From the NCBI GenBank assembly GCA_914767715.1, contig OU612071.1, positions 19,526,948 through 19,590,947 of the forward strand: a DNA stretch of 64,000 bases. Reading direction: 5' to 3'. The notes under the pieces are model-generated. The model did no database searches. It worked only from the letters and a program-made list of their open reading frames with translations, and was not told the DNA's origin. The translations under genes and the position numbers were made by a program. This stretch comes from Membranipora membranacea (taxonomy: Eukaryota > Bryozoa > Gymnolaemata > Cheilostomatida > Membraniporidae). Positions 1-16,479 of this stretch are shown in pieces; position 1 is the first letter of the stretch, and every line of letters begins with the position of its first letter.

Positions 1-286
1 ACAGCTTGTCATCTACATCTCATAACGGTTAATAAGAACTCTGTTATCTAGAATTCCATTTTATTGATTTTTTTATCGTCACAAGATTTAAAAGTTTTCT
101 TTCATGAGGTTTGATTTGATCTTGCTTCATTTATTTATGGCTCGGGATGTCCCAACATACAGTCTCAAGCCTATGCTTAATCTTCAGCTACAATCATATA
201 TGATGCTGGGCCCCCATGCTGACTAGCGATATGAGAAAATTTTATTCCGAATGTACGAAAAAATGTTTGTGCTTATTTCTTTGCAG

Positions 287-558
287 GAGCGCGTGAAGCA
301 TCAATGGAGGCAGATAAAGACCAGCCGCCTCGATCGAGCAGAAGGGAACGACGAGTCAGGAGAGATGTCCTTATTGAATACACTAGTACTGAACTTCCAC
401 TCATAGATTTGTCTCAACCAACACAGCATTCAATGTTTTACCAATCAAACTTTTCAAACGCCACAAATACAAATCCATTCCACAACAACTTCCAACCAGC
501 ACAGCAATCAAATTCCGACCAACTTTCTAACAACAAAGACACAAACCCATTCCTATAA
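287..558 (+). CDS. Terminal exon of an NPF-motif (probable endocytic adaptor) protein, 5' part outside window
   Basis: A pyrimidine-rich acceptor ends at 286, and the frame runs from 287 (two bases complete a split codon) to a TAA at 556-558, giving about 90 residues of C-terminus. An Arg-rich stretch comes first, then a clathrin-box-like LIDLS, then a low-complexity Asn/Gln/Ser/Phe tail with two NPF tripeptides, one four residues from the end. NPF motifs bind EH domains (Eps15/EHD families), and their pairing with a clathrin-box-like motif is typical of endocytic adaptors such as epsins, Numb or Dab. I do not recognise the family because the folded part is outside the window. The in-frame ATG at 304 lies inside the exon and is probably not the start. 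No clear AATAAA follows; a transposon-like end begins about 130 bp downstream. Confidence 0.6.
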
Positions 559-751
559 CAGTGTTACAGAACTTTTATTTCAGCCTCAACATTTTCGAAT
601 ACTTTGATCTATAAGTTGCGTTCTGCCTGCTGTGTACTGGATAGAGGTAGTTGCTATATTCTCCTTACATTGTATCAACTTAGTTAGAGTTTACCACATA
701 CTTGCCAAGTAATCTAAATACAAAATAGGGAGATCTCACTTTACGGCGATA

Positions 752-856
752 CTGCACCACAACGTGGTGCTTCGAGGGTGCGAAGCACCCGAGTCACCCA
801 CCTGGGGGTTTGGGGGCGGTGAGAGCCCCCCAACGGGGTACGGGGCGGAGCCCCGT
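752..856. repeat. Cluster of GC-rich short hairpins
   Basis: Within about 100 bp there are several back-to-back palindromes: GCACCACAACGTGGTGC, GGGTGCGAAGCACCC, a G-run/C-run pair around 800-830, and GGGGCGGAGCCCC. The block is strongly GC-rich against an AT-rich surround, so its composition is foreign to the locus. It could fold as a multi-stem structure. The function is unknown. Confidence 0.6.
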
Positions 857-1007
857 CTGCAGAAGCTCTGAGAGCGTTTCCAGCCACTAGGAAGGGCTAA
901 AAAGGTATATTTGACCCCAAATAATTTCATGTTTGTACTAGTACTTAATTAAATATAAAACTGAGGTGAAATACACTTTAAACAATTACAATCAATCCAT
1001 GGGCCCC

Positions 1008-1090
1008 TGGGACTCTTACATACATACCTTTACATTGTCAATGTCAAGTATCAAGCACCCCATTGGCAAAGTAGAGGCATGTAAGTCCCA
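1008..1090. repeat. Small palindromic MITE-like element
   Basis: The left end, TGGGACTCTTACATACATACC, is an imperfect inverted match to the right end, GGCATGTAAGTCCCA. A diverged relative with the same right end and the same upstream CATGGGCCCCTG word lies at 33229-33325. The element is about 83 bp and non-coding. Confidence 0.4.
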
Positions 1091-2165
1091 GGTGTCCATG
1101 GCTACAAGTGCCCATGCATCATCAAGATCTGAAAATGTGCTCAGTCACAGACAGTGAGAATCCAGATAAGGTACTATATTCCTGTTTGACTAACATTAAA
1201 AATGTTTCAAAGTCTTTGGTCCAAGCTTTGTTAAATTGTAGTGGACCTACCTTTGGAATTGTTAGGTTTCTATTTCCTTTCACTTAAATTTAACTAGAGT
1301 AGACAGTACAAAATTAATACTACAAAATGTGTGATCTGAAAGGAAATGAAAACTAAATGTATACACTTGACTAGCTACTTTATATTGTGACCAATGACAG
1401 TCAATGTTGTGAGTTATGAGAGGATGCTATTGGTCATTTACAATAATAGGCTGAATCTTAACAAAACAGGTAAATTTGTTAGGATTATTTAATTTGATAA
1501 TTCTTTCAATTTTGTGTGCAAAGACCTTAACAGTCACTAGTCAACAACAACATGTGCTTGGATAACTATCAAAAAATTGCGATTGGACTGTTTTCTCTAA
1601 AATCTGGAGGAAATAGTGAGATTTACAAAAAGTGGGAGGTGGGTGTAAAAATCTGGAGGGTCGCGCCTAGATCGGGAGACTTGGCAAGTATGGTTTACCA
1701 TAAGGATGCAACAACACAATTTACTTTTCACAATTCACATTACTTTACTGTCAACCCTGCAACGTTACGCAAGCCATTATGTTAATGATGTAACTGTTTT
1801 TTACTGTGAACAAAGTGGCTTGACCCAAGCCATTATTAGATAAAGGACTCGAGGATTCTTGCAAACCACATCGCATGTTTGTTTTAATCAGACCATATGT
1901 GTGCCCTGTTGACCTGGTGTTGAGACCACTGTCTAATGAATGAGAGCTTTTACTTTGATGATACCTGGAGTTGAGTTTATAGTTTTACCGTATTTTACTT
2001 CTCATTTTGCCTTTATGTAGCTTTTTTATATACATGAAAGAAAGTAAGATTCAACCATTTTGTATAATCATACTCAATGTTTATTTTGAGTTAATGGAAA
2101 TGAGGGTATCGATAGTGATAGTGCTAAGCAGTAATTATGTCAAATAATTTAACTTAGTGGTAACT

Positions 2166-2640
2166 TGATTGATTGATTTTATTTCTTTCACTAACATGAT
2201 ATATTTTGGGAAAAAAGGTGTTAAATACTGATGCCCATGATATTAAAAATCATAACAGTATAAAATAAATGGCTTAAAAATAGGAGTAAATAGTCTCTGT
2301 GGCAGGAAGTCATTTAACATAAATTATTATACTAGTTTATTTAGCTTGAGTGCTGCCTGGCGTAAAAAATAATCTCTGCCCCATGAGTTTGTATTTAATT
2401 GTTCGATATCGTCCTGATGGGCATTTTTCAAGAAATTTTTTAAGAAAATGTTTGTCGTCATGTATATATTGCAGTAGCAGGGTTTTAGTTTTGGCATCCA
2501 ATAGATTGTTGATATCAAAATAAAAAAGTCTATATATATTATATATGTTGCAACGCAGGGAAGAGTATAAATGAAAAACATCTGAATTCTCTAGAAGGTG
2601 GTGTGTATACATGCTAACATAACATTACTGACTTGCAATG
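2166..2640 (-). mobile_element. 3' end of a decayed non-LTR retrotransposon (L2/CR1-like)
   Basis: Two overlapping minus-strand frames (2612 to 2337 and 2581 to 2327) together resemble the C-terminal tail of L2/CR1-type reverse transcriptases: an HDDKHFL-like segment, then SGRYRT, then a final NxxxGRDYFLRQAALKLN-like segment before the stop. One frameshift separates them. About 150 bp beyond the stop on the minus strand is an A-rich end with ATCA tandem repeats (TTGATTGATTGATTTTATTT on the plus strand near 2166-2185), which is the usual 3' tail of these elements. It is 5'-truncated and dead. Confidence 0.5.
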
Positions 2641-3000
2641 CATTCATCCCAATCCAAACTAATAGGCATGATAATTGTATATTCTTTCTGGTTCAGGTCA
2701 AAGAAGCCTTTGCACCCAGCCAACTGGTATTTTAATAGGCCCAACTGAGTACAAAAGTTCTCGTAAGTAGGTCGAAGTGGCAGTCGATCGAGCATGTCCA
2801 GTAAATATCGATGTTTACATCATAGATCAACAGGGAAGCAAATTTTTTAACACTGAACATAATCTTTACCAAGAAGTGTTATGAAGTTTTTCATTCTAAA
2901 AGTATTGCCGAACTAGCTGCCTGAATATAATGTTACTTTGGTCTTCTGTAGTTTTCAAGTTTGTATTTCATTAGACAATAATTAACAATAATTAGAGATA

Positions 3001-3256
3001 ATAGGTAAATTCGCGCCCTTGGTATCTATATTAAATAATCATTAATCATAATCATTTTCATGGGGAAATCCGACTGAATCCAACTTGAATTCAAGTTGTC
3101 TCCCTATTACCAATGAGGAGATAATTCTAAGTTTCATGTCAATATCATTGAAAAACCGTATACCTAATCATAAAATCTATTCAGTTGGATTTCCCCATGA
3201 AAATGATTATGATTAATGATTATTTAATATAGATACCAAGGGCCGAATTTACCTAT
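3001..3256. mobile_element. Intact MITE with 78-bp terminal inverted repeats and TA target duplication (Tc1/mariner-type)
   Basis: Positions 3001-3079 and 3179-3256 are inverted copies differing by one single-base indel and about one substitution. Both ends read ATAGGTAAATTCG inward. The 256-bp element is flanked by TA at 2999-3000 and TA at 3257-3258, as expected for a Tc1/mariner-type insertion. A perfect 18-bp palindrome (CAACTTGAATTCAAGTTG) sits in the middle. The near identity of the arms implies a recent insertion. There is no coding capacity. Confidence 0.85.
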
Positions 3257-4142
3257 TAAGGAAGAAATTTACAATCAAGGAAATTAATAATGAGGATGAT
3301 GATTGTTCAACCAGTACTTAATCACACTTGATGTTTGATTGTATGTGACCATTGTGTGTTACATATCAGGGCTTGTATGGGAGGATTATCATCCCACCTT
3401 GGAATATTCAATACTAATGGATTTGAAAAGTGAGAGATCATTTGAAAGTATAAATATAGAAATAAATTGCTGAAAACATGTCACAGTTCGCCAAGCTGTG
3501 AGTACACAGTCCATAGTATTCATAAAGTCGATACACATTTATAGTACAGGACTGTGTTGAAAATTCTCATAAGTGATCATCTGTCTCCACAAAATATTCA
3601 AATTGATGAAAAGTTCTTGCGTATTCCACTACTTGTTTCATTTCATATATTATATACAAACCTAGCTGGTGGTTTGGCCATTGTTGAATAACCAATCATG
3701 TCTATGAGAGAGGCATAGGGTAAGAGCTCTGAGATAGTCAAGTCTGTCGGCGATTTGCGATGTGATTATAGCCTAAGGGTACACCAAACACGTTCCATGA
3801 TGAGTCGGGCTTGCCTCGTGTCACCCCTGCACTATGGAATGTTCGAGTCCAATCTCCAGCATCCTGATTTCTGAAAACAAAGAAGAGATAAAAGTGAGAT
3901 ACTGATACATATCATCATCGTATAAGCAGAGAGAGTTCTCCTATCTTGGGAACAGGTATTGAAACTCATCGTATTCATGCCGCACCTTTTACCAAGCCGC
4001 AGGAGGCCCGGCTACTCTTTGTATCGAAGAGGCAGAGGGGTTCTATTTACTGTGTGTTGGGTATGCATACAGTCTTTTTTGTACTATTTTGTAAGGACCT
4101 GGCTAGGATGAATGGTGTGCCAGTACCAAATTAGAAATTATT

Positions 4143-4212
4143 GCGGGCGCCAGGAATCAAACCTGGAATTCTAAGATCCCAAGTCTGAACCCTCAACCAT
4201 TAGACCACTCCT
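4143..4212 (-). repeat. tRNA-derived SINE head (tRNA-Pro-like)
   Basis: Read on the minus strand, an A-box-like TGGTCTAATGGTTGAGG precedes a perfect T-arm, CCAGG-TTTGATT-CCTGG, whose loop matches the pol III B box. A TGG triplet sits in the anticodon-loop position. The acceptor stem does not pair (GGAGTGG against CGCCCGC) and the anticodon stem is distorted, so this is a SINE or tRNA pseudogene and not a working tRNA. Confidence 0.55.
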
Positions 4213-4521
4213 GATTCATTACCACACCATCTATAGAGTGCCCAAGGGTACCATAACAATTTCAAAACGTTCCAAACCTCATAGACATTGCAAACATTGG
4301 TGCTACACAATGCTTAAGAAGCTTCTGCTCTGGGAGTCAAAACCAAAGAGGGAGGAGAAGAAAAAACAATAGTTGGCATGTTTAAAATCACCGGGTGTAT
4401 TTTACTGTCATTAAGCCGCTAATTATAACATGGGTACACTCATGGATATTGGGTTTGCCAACATAGACAGAAGTCATACCATACTGAAAACCATGACACA
4501 CCATAGCAATGTGACGTCATG

Positions 4522-4908
4522 TTAAAGGGCAACCAAGGTTTCGCAGCAATGCATTGATGGGTAGTAAATAATGTGCTAGGCAGAATCAGCTTTGTGCATC
4601 ACGCGATGTAAAACTCAAACTAGTTGCTGACTCTAAGCTGGGTAACACTTCGGTTTAGGGGAGGTTCCAAGATATCTCTGTAATGATGATAGAGCACTGG
4701 CTAAATAATTACAGGAACAGGAAACTGCTCTGTGGTATTCTATTTTAGCTGAGTTTGAGTACCTGATGGATGAAATGTTTCAGAAGAACTCTGGCTGAAT
4801 AATCATCCGAATTAGATTTTTTGTCTTTCTCCCTCTGCAGAAGGTGCAATCTGGTATTAATCAATGAGGGCCAATGAGAAGTTGTTTGAAACCCTGGTTG
4901 CCCTTTAA
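4522..4908. mobile_element. TTAA-flanked MITE (piggyBac-like), copy 1
   Basis: Both ends read inward as TTAAAGGGCAACCARGGTTTC, so TTAA tetranucleotides flank the AGGGCAACC terminal repeats. TTAA is the target site of piggyBac elements. A second copy with the same internal sequence in opposite orientation is at 44165-44538. The element lies just beyond the 3' end of ATAT1 and has no transposase. Confidence 0.75.
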
Positions 4909-4965
4909 GCGCTTTGCACACAGATATTGCAATCGCTGAACAAACAGCCATGAGATTGGGGTCAG

Positions 4966-4971
4966 TTTATT
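4966..4971 (-). terminator. Candidate poly(A) signal of ATAT1
   Basis: TTTATT on the plus strand is AATAAA on the minus strand, about 175 nt downstream of the ATAT1 stop codon and just outside the TTAA element. It is the nearest canonical hexamer I saw. Confidence 0.4.
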
Positions 4972-5144
4972 TGTTGGTAAATAGATACTTTTCAGAAACC
5001 TCTCAACGCTGCATGTTCTCTAACGCTAAGGGTGCGGGCTTGTTATATGTGAGGTTCAAGTTCAATATCCCACGCACTCAGAGGTCGCAATAGCTGATCA
5101 AACAGCATCTGCTCAATGCTCCTTGTTATTTATAGGAAGACTAC

Positions 5145-10824
<5,680 letters not shown>

Positions 10825-11115
10825 TGCTGATGATCAAATGAAGCATCAACTAATGAAACTTATTATCACACTGATCTTAGGAATTCTCACAGCTACTGAA
10901 ACTTATTGTGTTGCCAATCAATCTCACAACATCCGGTTTCATTATATGACCTATAATATGAAGAGCCAATCAGAATCAACTAAGTAGCATTCTGCGGCCC
11001 ACAAATCTAGGTCACTTGTGTTTTGATTGGCTTCAAGGAAACTAGGAGCAGAATCAATCTCTATTCTTTTTTTGCACAGTAGGCAGAAGGTTGAGCTGAT
11101 TCTAGAGTAAACATC
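10825..11115. promoter_or_regulatory. Divergent promoter of ATAT1 and flotillin
   Basis: The two start codons are 291 bp apart and point away from each other. The interval carries three CCAAT motifs: CCAATCA at 10914-10920, CCAATCA at 10966-10972 and the inverted TGATTGG at 11024-11030. NF-Y-type CCAAT boxes are a common feature of animal bidirectional promoters. No TATA box was placed. A pyrimidine-rich TTTTTTTGCACAG at about 11067-11081 could mark a short 5' UTR intron of flotillin. Confidence 0.55.
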
Positions 11116-14100
11116 ATGGGTTTCGAGACATGTGGTCCTAATGAGGCTATTGTAGTTTCAGGTATGTAGATCAATGTTGATTCCAACTCACAAATTGAGC
11201 TTGAAAACAAGCTTTATCAACACTTGTCACTGTCATTTTTTTTTCTTACTTGGAGTTGGACTGGAGTAATCATCAATCAATGAACTTTTTTCATTAATAA
11301 AATCATTAAATCAGCTTCAGTTCATTGTATGCAATGTATGTTATGATGTACATCAACTACACAGTAGATTAATTATTATTTTATTGCACCACCTGGAACA
11401 AGAATTAGTGATACACACTCCCACTCACTACATACCTACATGCAGTGAGTGAGTAAGCTTTATGCTGTGACACCTGTGGGACTAGAAGTAGTCAGATGCA
11501 AACTATTGCCGGTGTCTCATGTCTTAAATGCAAAATTGTGCCTCGTATTTGTACACCGTTGCTTGGAAGGAAAACCGCCAGCCATACACTCATACTGTAT
11601 ACGTAATAGAATATCTATAATGCCTATTATATAGGATGTTGTCACTCAAAGCCAGCGTTAGTCCCGGGAGGTCGTGTATTTGTCTGGCCTGGATTACAGA
11701 AGCTGCAGCGTATATCCCTGAACACAGTAACACTGACTATCGATACACCATACGTCTACACACAGCTCGGAGTGTCAATCTCTGTCACTGGAGTCGCTCA
11801 GGTTAGTCTTAGCACAACAGACACTCACCTAATTGAACCTGGTGACCTATCAATTCCCTCAAATCTTCTCTCTTTTTGGTCTCCAAATTATTCCCAAGAT
11901 TTTCACTCATGATAGGACCCTTTATAGTTTGATCATGCAGTTAACAATATGGAATGAGATCTCTGGCCACTCAACTCGGGAGTAATCAGATAGTGTTTTC
12001 TGTAGTTTTAAATTGAAAGATCCACCGTTGTCAATCGTCACACCAATAGATTTTGATGGCCTGTGATAAAATGCAAAATTGATGATGCTAGAGTCTGTTT
12101 GATTTTCTAACCGCATTCTTATTTTTACACTTACAGGTAAAAGTGAATGCCAGTAACATGGATATGCTGTTGACGGCTTGTGAGCAGTTTCTCGGTAAGC
12201 CGGAGTCCGAGATCAGATCTATAGCCCGAGAGACACTGGAGGGACATCAGAGAGCTATGATGGGTAACATGACTGTTGAGGTGAGTGTTAGAATTGAATT
12301 TCAGAAATGAAAGACACTCCACCCACAAATGGGAAAAAAGTTAGTTGCCAACAGCACAAAGTTATAGGTCATTTGGGCTATTTGTGGCAGTGTCTATGGT
12401 GCAGAGAGACCCAGAGTTGATCTGTGTCGTTTATAGCCAGAAATATCAGTATCTACTGGGAACTATGCCTAGTGATGTCTTTAGATATTATGGAGTGGTG
12501 TCAATAGTTGGTCTTCATTATGGGCGGCGCTGAGCAGATGAGACCATCAATTTTTTGTTATTCTTATGCATGTTATAATGGGAGCAGATCACACTTTTTG
12601 ATCTGGTAATCAGCGGGTGTGCTATGTTCTTTCAACTTAAAGTACCTTACTTTTCCTGTTGGTCTGATATGTTGTAGTACGGATATACCATATCTGCCCA
12701 TGCTCATGTCAATGAATAGATGGGTAACTTCAACTGATGATTACAATCTTGACTTTTGCTTCAATTCTTGCACATTACAACCTGACAAATCTATTGTTTG
12801 CAGGAAATTTACAAAGACCGTAAGAAGTTCTCTCAGTCAGTGTTTGAGGTAGCCAGCTCCGATCTGGTTAATATGGGACTTATAGTAGTGAGTTACACAC
12901 TGAAGGATATCAGGGACGATGAGGGATATCTAAAGGCTCTCGGTATGGCCAGAACAGCTCAGGTAAGGCTCCCATATTATATTGTATGTAGGTAGGTTTG
13001 ATCTTGCCGGAGGGCCGTCGGTTGAGGGGCAAAAGTCTGGGGGCTCAGGCTAGGTTTGATCCAGTTCCCTAGCATTCTGAATTGCTTTTCTCCCTCCCTC
13101 ACTGATCAGCTACAAGTCAATGTCTGCACCTTGTCAGACAAACTGGATCTAACTTGTTATACATGCACCAATGGTACACAAGGTAATGAGAGGTTGCACT
13201 GAATGTTAAGCTCCTTATGGCAAAATTTGCTGAGACAGATGGTATCGTTCTGAAACAATGTGGTAGGCCTAATATTCCAGTAATTTTCTCCTTTGGCGTG
13301 CGGCTGCATTATCTCGAAATAATAATATATTCTTCATTGATCCAACCAGTATATCATGTGATACCAAGGAGGTTGTGATGTACATAAAGAGCAAATTATG
13401 CATAAATTAATCGTTTTTATTTGTCAGTCGGGTAAAGATTTTTTTAAAATACAATTGATTCTAAAGATAACAACAATACACTATCATAATTCGCTTGGTT
13501 CACACAAACTATACTGTGCAGTCACTCGATCTCCCCGGTCTCGGGTCACTACCAGAGTGTATTAACATTGTAGACACTCTTGGTAAAGTTTTTGTGACAG
13601 CTAGATAGCATTTTGTAACAAACCAACATAGTTGACTGATTTGATATAAGTGTACTCTGTTTGTTGGCATTCTGAGTCGACATTCTTCTCTACCTACCGT
13701 TCTCATCTTATAATTTCTGTTCCACTCACCATTGTTCTGATCTGACATTTATAGGTCCAGAGAGACGCGCGTATCGGAGAAGCCGAGGCCAGAAGAGATG
13801 CTGGAATCAAAGAAGCCATAGCTGAGGAACAGAGAATGCAGGCCAGGTAAAACTAATTATATATAGGGTTACATTATAGAGGAGTTTAAGCTAATGTTTG
13901 GAAGCGACTGAATATAAGCTTGCACCAAGTTAATTCAGTTAGTTATGAGGTTTGCTGGTCAGTCCTATTAGAAAAATGGATATATTACCCCAGTAAATCA
14001 AATATTGTGAGTTCATAGGGCAAATAAAAAAACAGAAAATGAAAATTGTGGAAAATAGCAATTAGTTTTTTTTTCAATTATTTTAGCAAGGATCATAGTG

Positions 14101-16440
14101 GATCATAGTGGTCAGGGGGTGGCAAAAAATCACTATGATCCACTATGATCCCAATTTTCAGACTTTGCAGCAGTTTTACTGGAATTAGGTTCACAGGCTG
14201 TTTTATTTCATATGCCTTAATGACTTTTCAGTCTCAGATCTTTAAAATCATACCAAACATGGCCTAGTAGGACTGTCACTTTAAACAGGACTATCACAAA
14301 AGCTGCAGCTACAAATGATAGCCATAGTGGTTATTGTGTTCTCCAAAAAAAAACTGGCTTAAGTCGGACACCGATTGTTTGTCCCTTCAGTCAATCCATA
14401 GTACATTCTGAGCAAAATTCACCGTATTTGATCTTACAAATTGCTGACAGAAGTTTCGTAAAGAATATATGTAGTAAGTTATCCTCAGTTATCTCAGGGA
14501 ACTAGATTTGGAACAGATGGTGCATTGATTGCTGCCTTCAATTAAATTTGTCCAGATGGTGAAATGATGTATTGATATATCTTTGAATATTTCTCTGTCA
14601 GATACGCTAACGATATTGAGATCGCTCAGAGTAAGAGAGATTATGAGCTAAAGAAGGCAGCTTATGATATGGAGGTTCATACTAAGAAAGCTGAGGCTGA
14701 TCTCGCTTATAGTCTCCAGGTAAGTGTACAGTTATGGTCTGTAGGGCGGGGGTCTACAGTTCGTCGGTTCGGTTTAACATTGAGCAGTGCCCTGCTGGAA
14801 GGTAACCTCTGAGATACCAGTGACTCTGCGCTACATTGCCACAGAGAATGCCAAATGGCTTATATTGTGCCTTCGCAAGCTGACTTTTTCAACTCATTTT
14901 GGTCAGATTTTCAGTTTAGGAACATAAAAAAATTTGGCTGGGCAGCTGTTTGCTTATCATACACTGTCGGACACAGCTCTGTCTCTCGTTGGACAGCTTT
15001 TTTTGGAAGATTAGTACGCTCATATCATCTTACATTGGAATGGCAATGTTACATAACATCAGTTTCATTGGTCCTACTGAAAATTTTACCAGTCATAGCT
15101 GCTGTATGATGTTATGCTCTATATCACAATGCCCAGTTAGCTTTGTCAACATGTAGTTTTATTTTAATGCAGGCTGCTAAGACCAAGCAGAGAATCAAAG
15201 AGGAACAGATGGAGGTCAAGGTCGTTGAGCGTACCCTTCAGATCCAGGTCCAAGAACAGGAGATAGTAAGACGGGACCGTGAGCTAGAGGCCACCATAAA
15301 GAAACCTGCTGAGGCTGAGGTCTTCAGGCTAACCAAGATTGCTGAAGCCAACAAGAACAAGGTAATTTTAGATTTAGCTTTCTAAATATATATATAGAGC
15401 AGTCTAAGTATCACAGCCCCTGTTGTATGCTAAGGGAGTGTTAGTTCCACATCTGACATAGTCAACACTTGGGATGGTTTACTAGGCGAAGTAGGGAAAT
15501 TGACGAAGAGTTTTTAAATTTTAACTCAATCTAACACATCCATCCAATCATTAAACTGGCGAAAATTCTATTTTAGGGAATAGTTTACTTCCCCATATTA
15601 TATAGAACAGTGTACTGCAGTCATTTCACAATAAGTAAACATGATGTAAAATTCATGTGACAGTGATGGAGTAATCAATCACTTACAACTACTTGCAAGT
15701 CTGCAGGCGTTTTTCCCCAGGTCAATTTATAAGACCGATTCAGTGTAGTTTTGTTTCCTTCAAGGTGAGTAGCCTACGAGCCATAAATAGACCTAGGTTA
15801 TGAAAAGTTTTAGTATGATAACATAGTATTCTGTATGCATTCCATTGTATTGAAAAGATTGTAAGGGTGACATTGAATCACAGTTACAGTCCTAGTTTTT
15901 TTCAGTTATTTATATCGTTCGCGGCTGATCAGTCGAAAATAGACCTAGATTTTAAAATACATAGTAAACGTATTCAATCTACTTGTACGATAGCGGTGTG
16001 CTCAATAAATCCAAGTTTGAACTGAGAAATATTGTGAGCGTGACTCTGAATCACAGCCATACTCAAGTGCTTATCAGTTAATTCAGATCCTACTCTACAA
16101 ACTTAACATACAGTGATAGCAGAGAAGTAACTATTTATAAACAGAGTAAATATTAGATTATACTGAATACAGTAGGCCTATGTACATAATTAGCAGGTCT
16201 GATGATAGTAATTATAGAGATTGACTTGTGCTATAAGTTGCATCAGGGATTGCCAGTGCAAGCTGCTGAAACAAGGAACTAGACCGACAAATAACAACAA
16301 AATAAATGTCTACACCCGATGACTTAGTATTATAATGATTTAGCTTTGGTGTTAGGTTGTAGAGGAATGATGCATTGCTGGCTAAATTTCCTTTTTTGCT
16401 AAAAGTCCATTATGAGAAAACCTGTCCTGAATCATTGACA

Positions 16441-16479
<39 letters not shown>

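Larger units (their letters stand above)
691..1702. mobile_element. Probable non-autonomous DNA transposon (hAT-like ends)
   Basis: The two ends are imperfect inverted copies. The left end near 691-712 reads GTTTACCACATACTTGCCAA and the right end near 1682-1702 reads TTGGCAAGTATGGTTTACC. Next to the right end is sequence rich in GGGAG and CTGGAGG words. Ends of the form TTTACCATACTTGCCAA are common on invertebrate hAT-type elements, which is recalled, not searched. I could not find a convincing 8-bp target duplication. The interior holds no transposase-like frame, so this is a non-autonomous or heavily decayed copy. It contains the GC-rich hairpin cluster at 752-856. Confidence 0.4.

Noticed and set aside
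736-930. 64-codon minus-strand frame rich in Pro, Gly and Ser
   Set aside because: It is a translation of the GC-rich hairpin cluster; composition alone explains it.
1552-1785. 77-codon plus-strand frame
   Set aside because: It runs across the right end of the hAT-like element and has no protein-like features or flanking splice signals.
4143-4212. A functional tRNA-Pro gene
   Set aside because: The T-arm is perfect but the acceptor stem does not pair and the anticodon stem is distorted.
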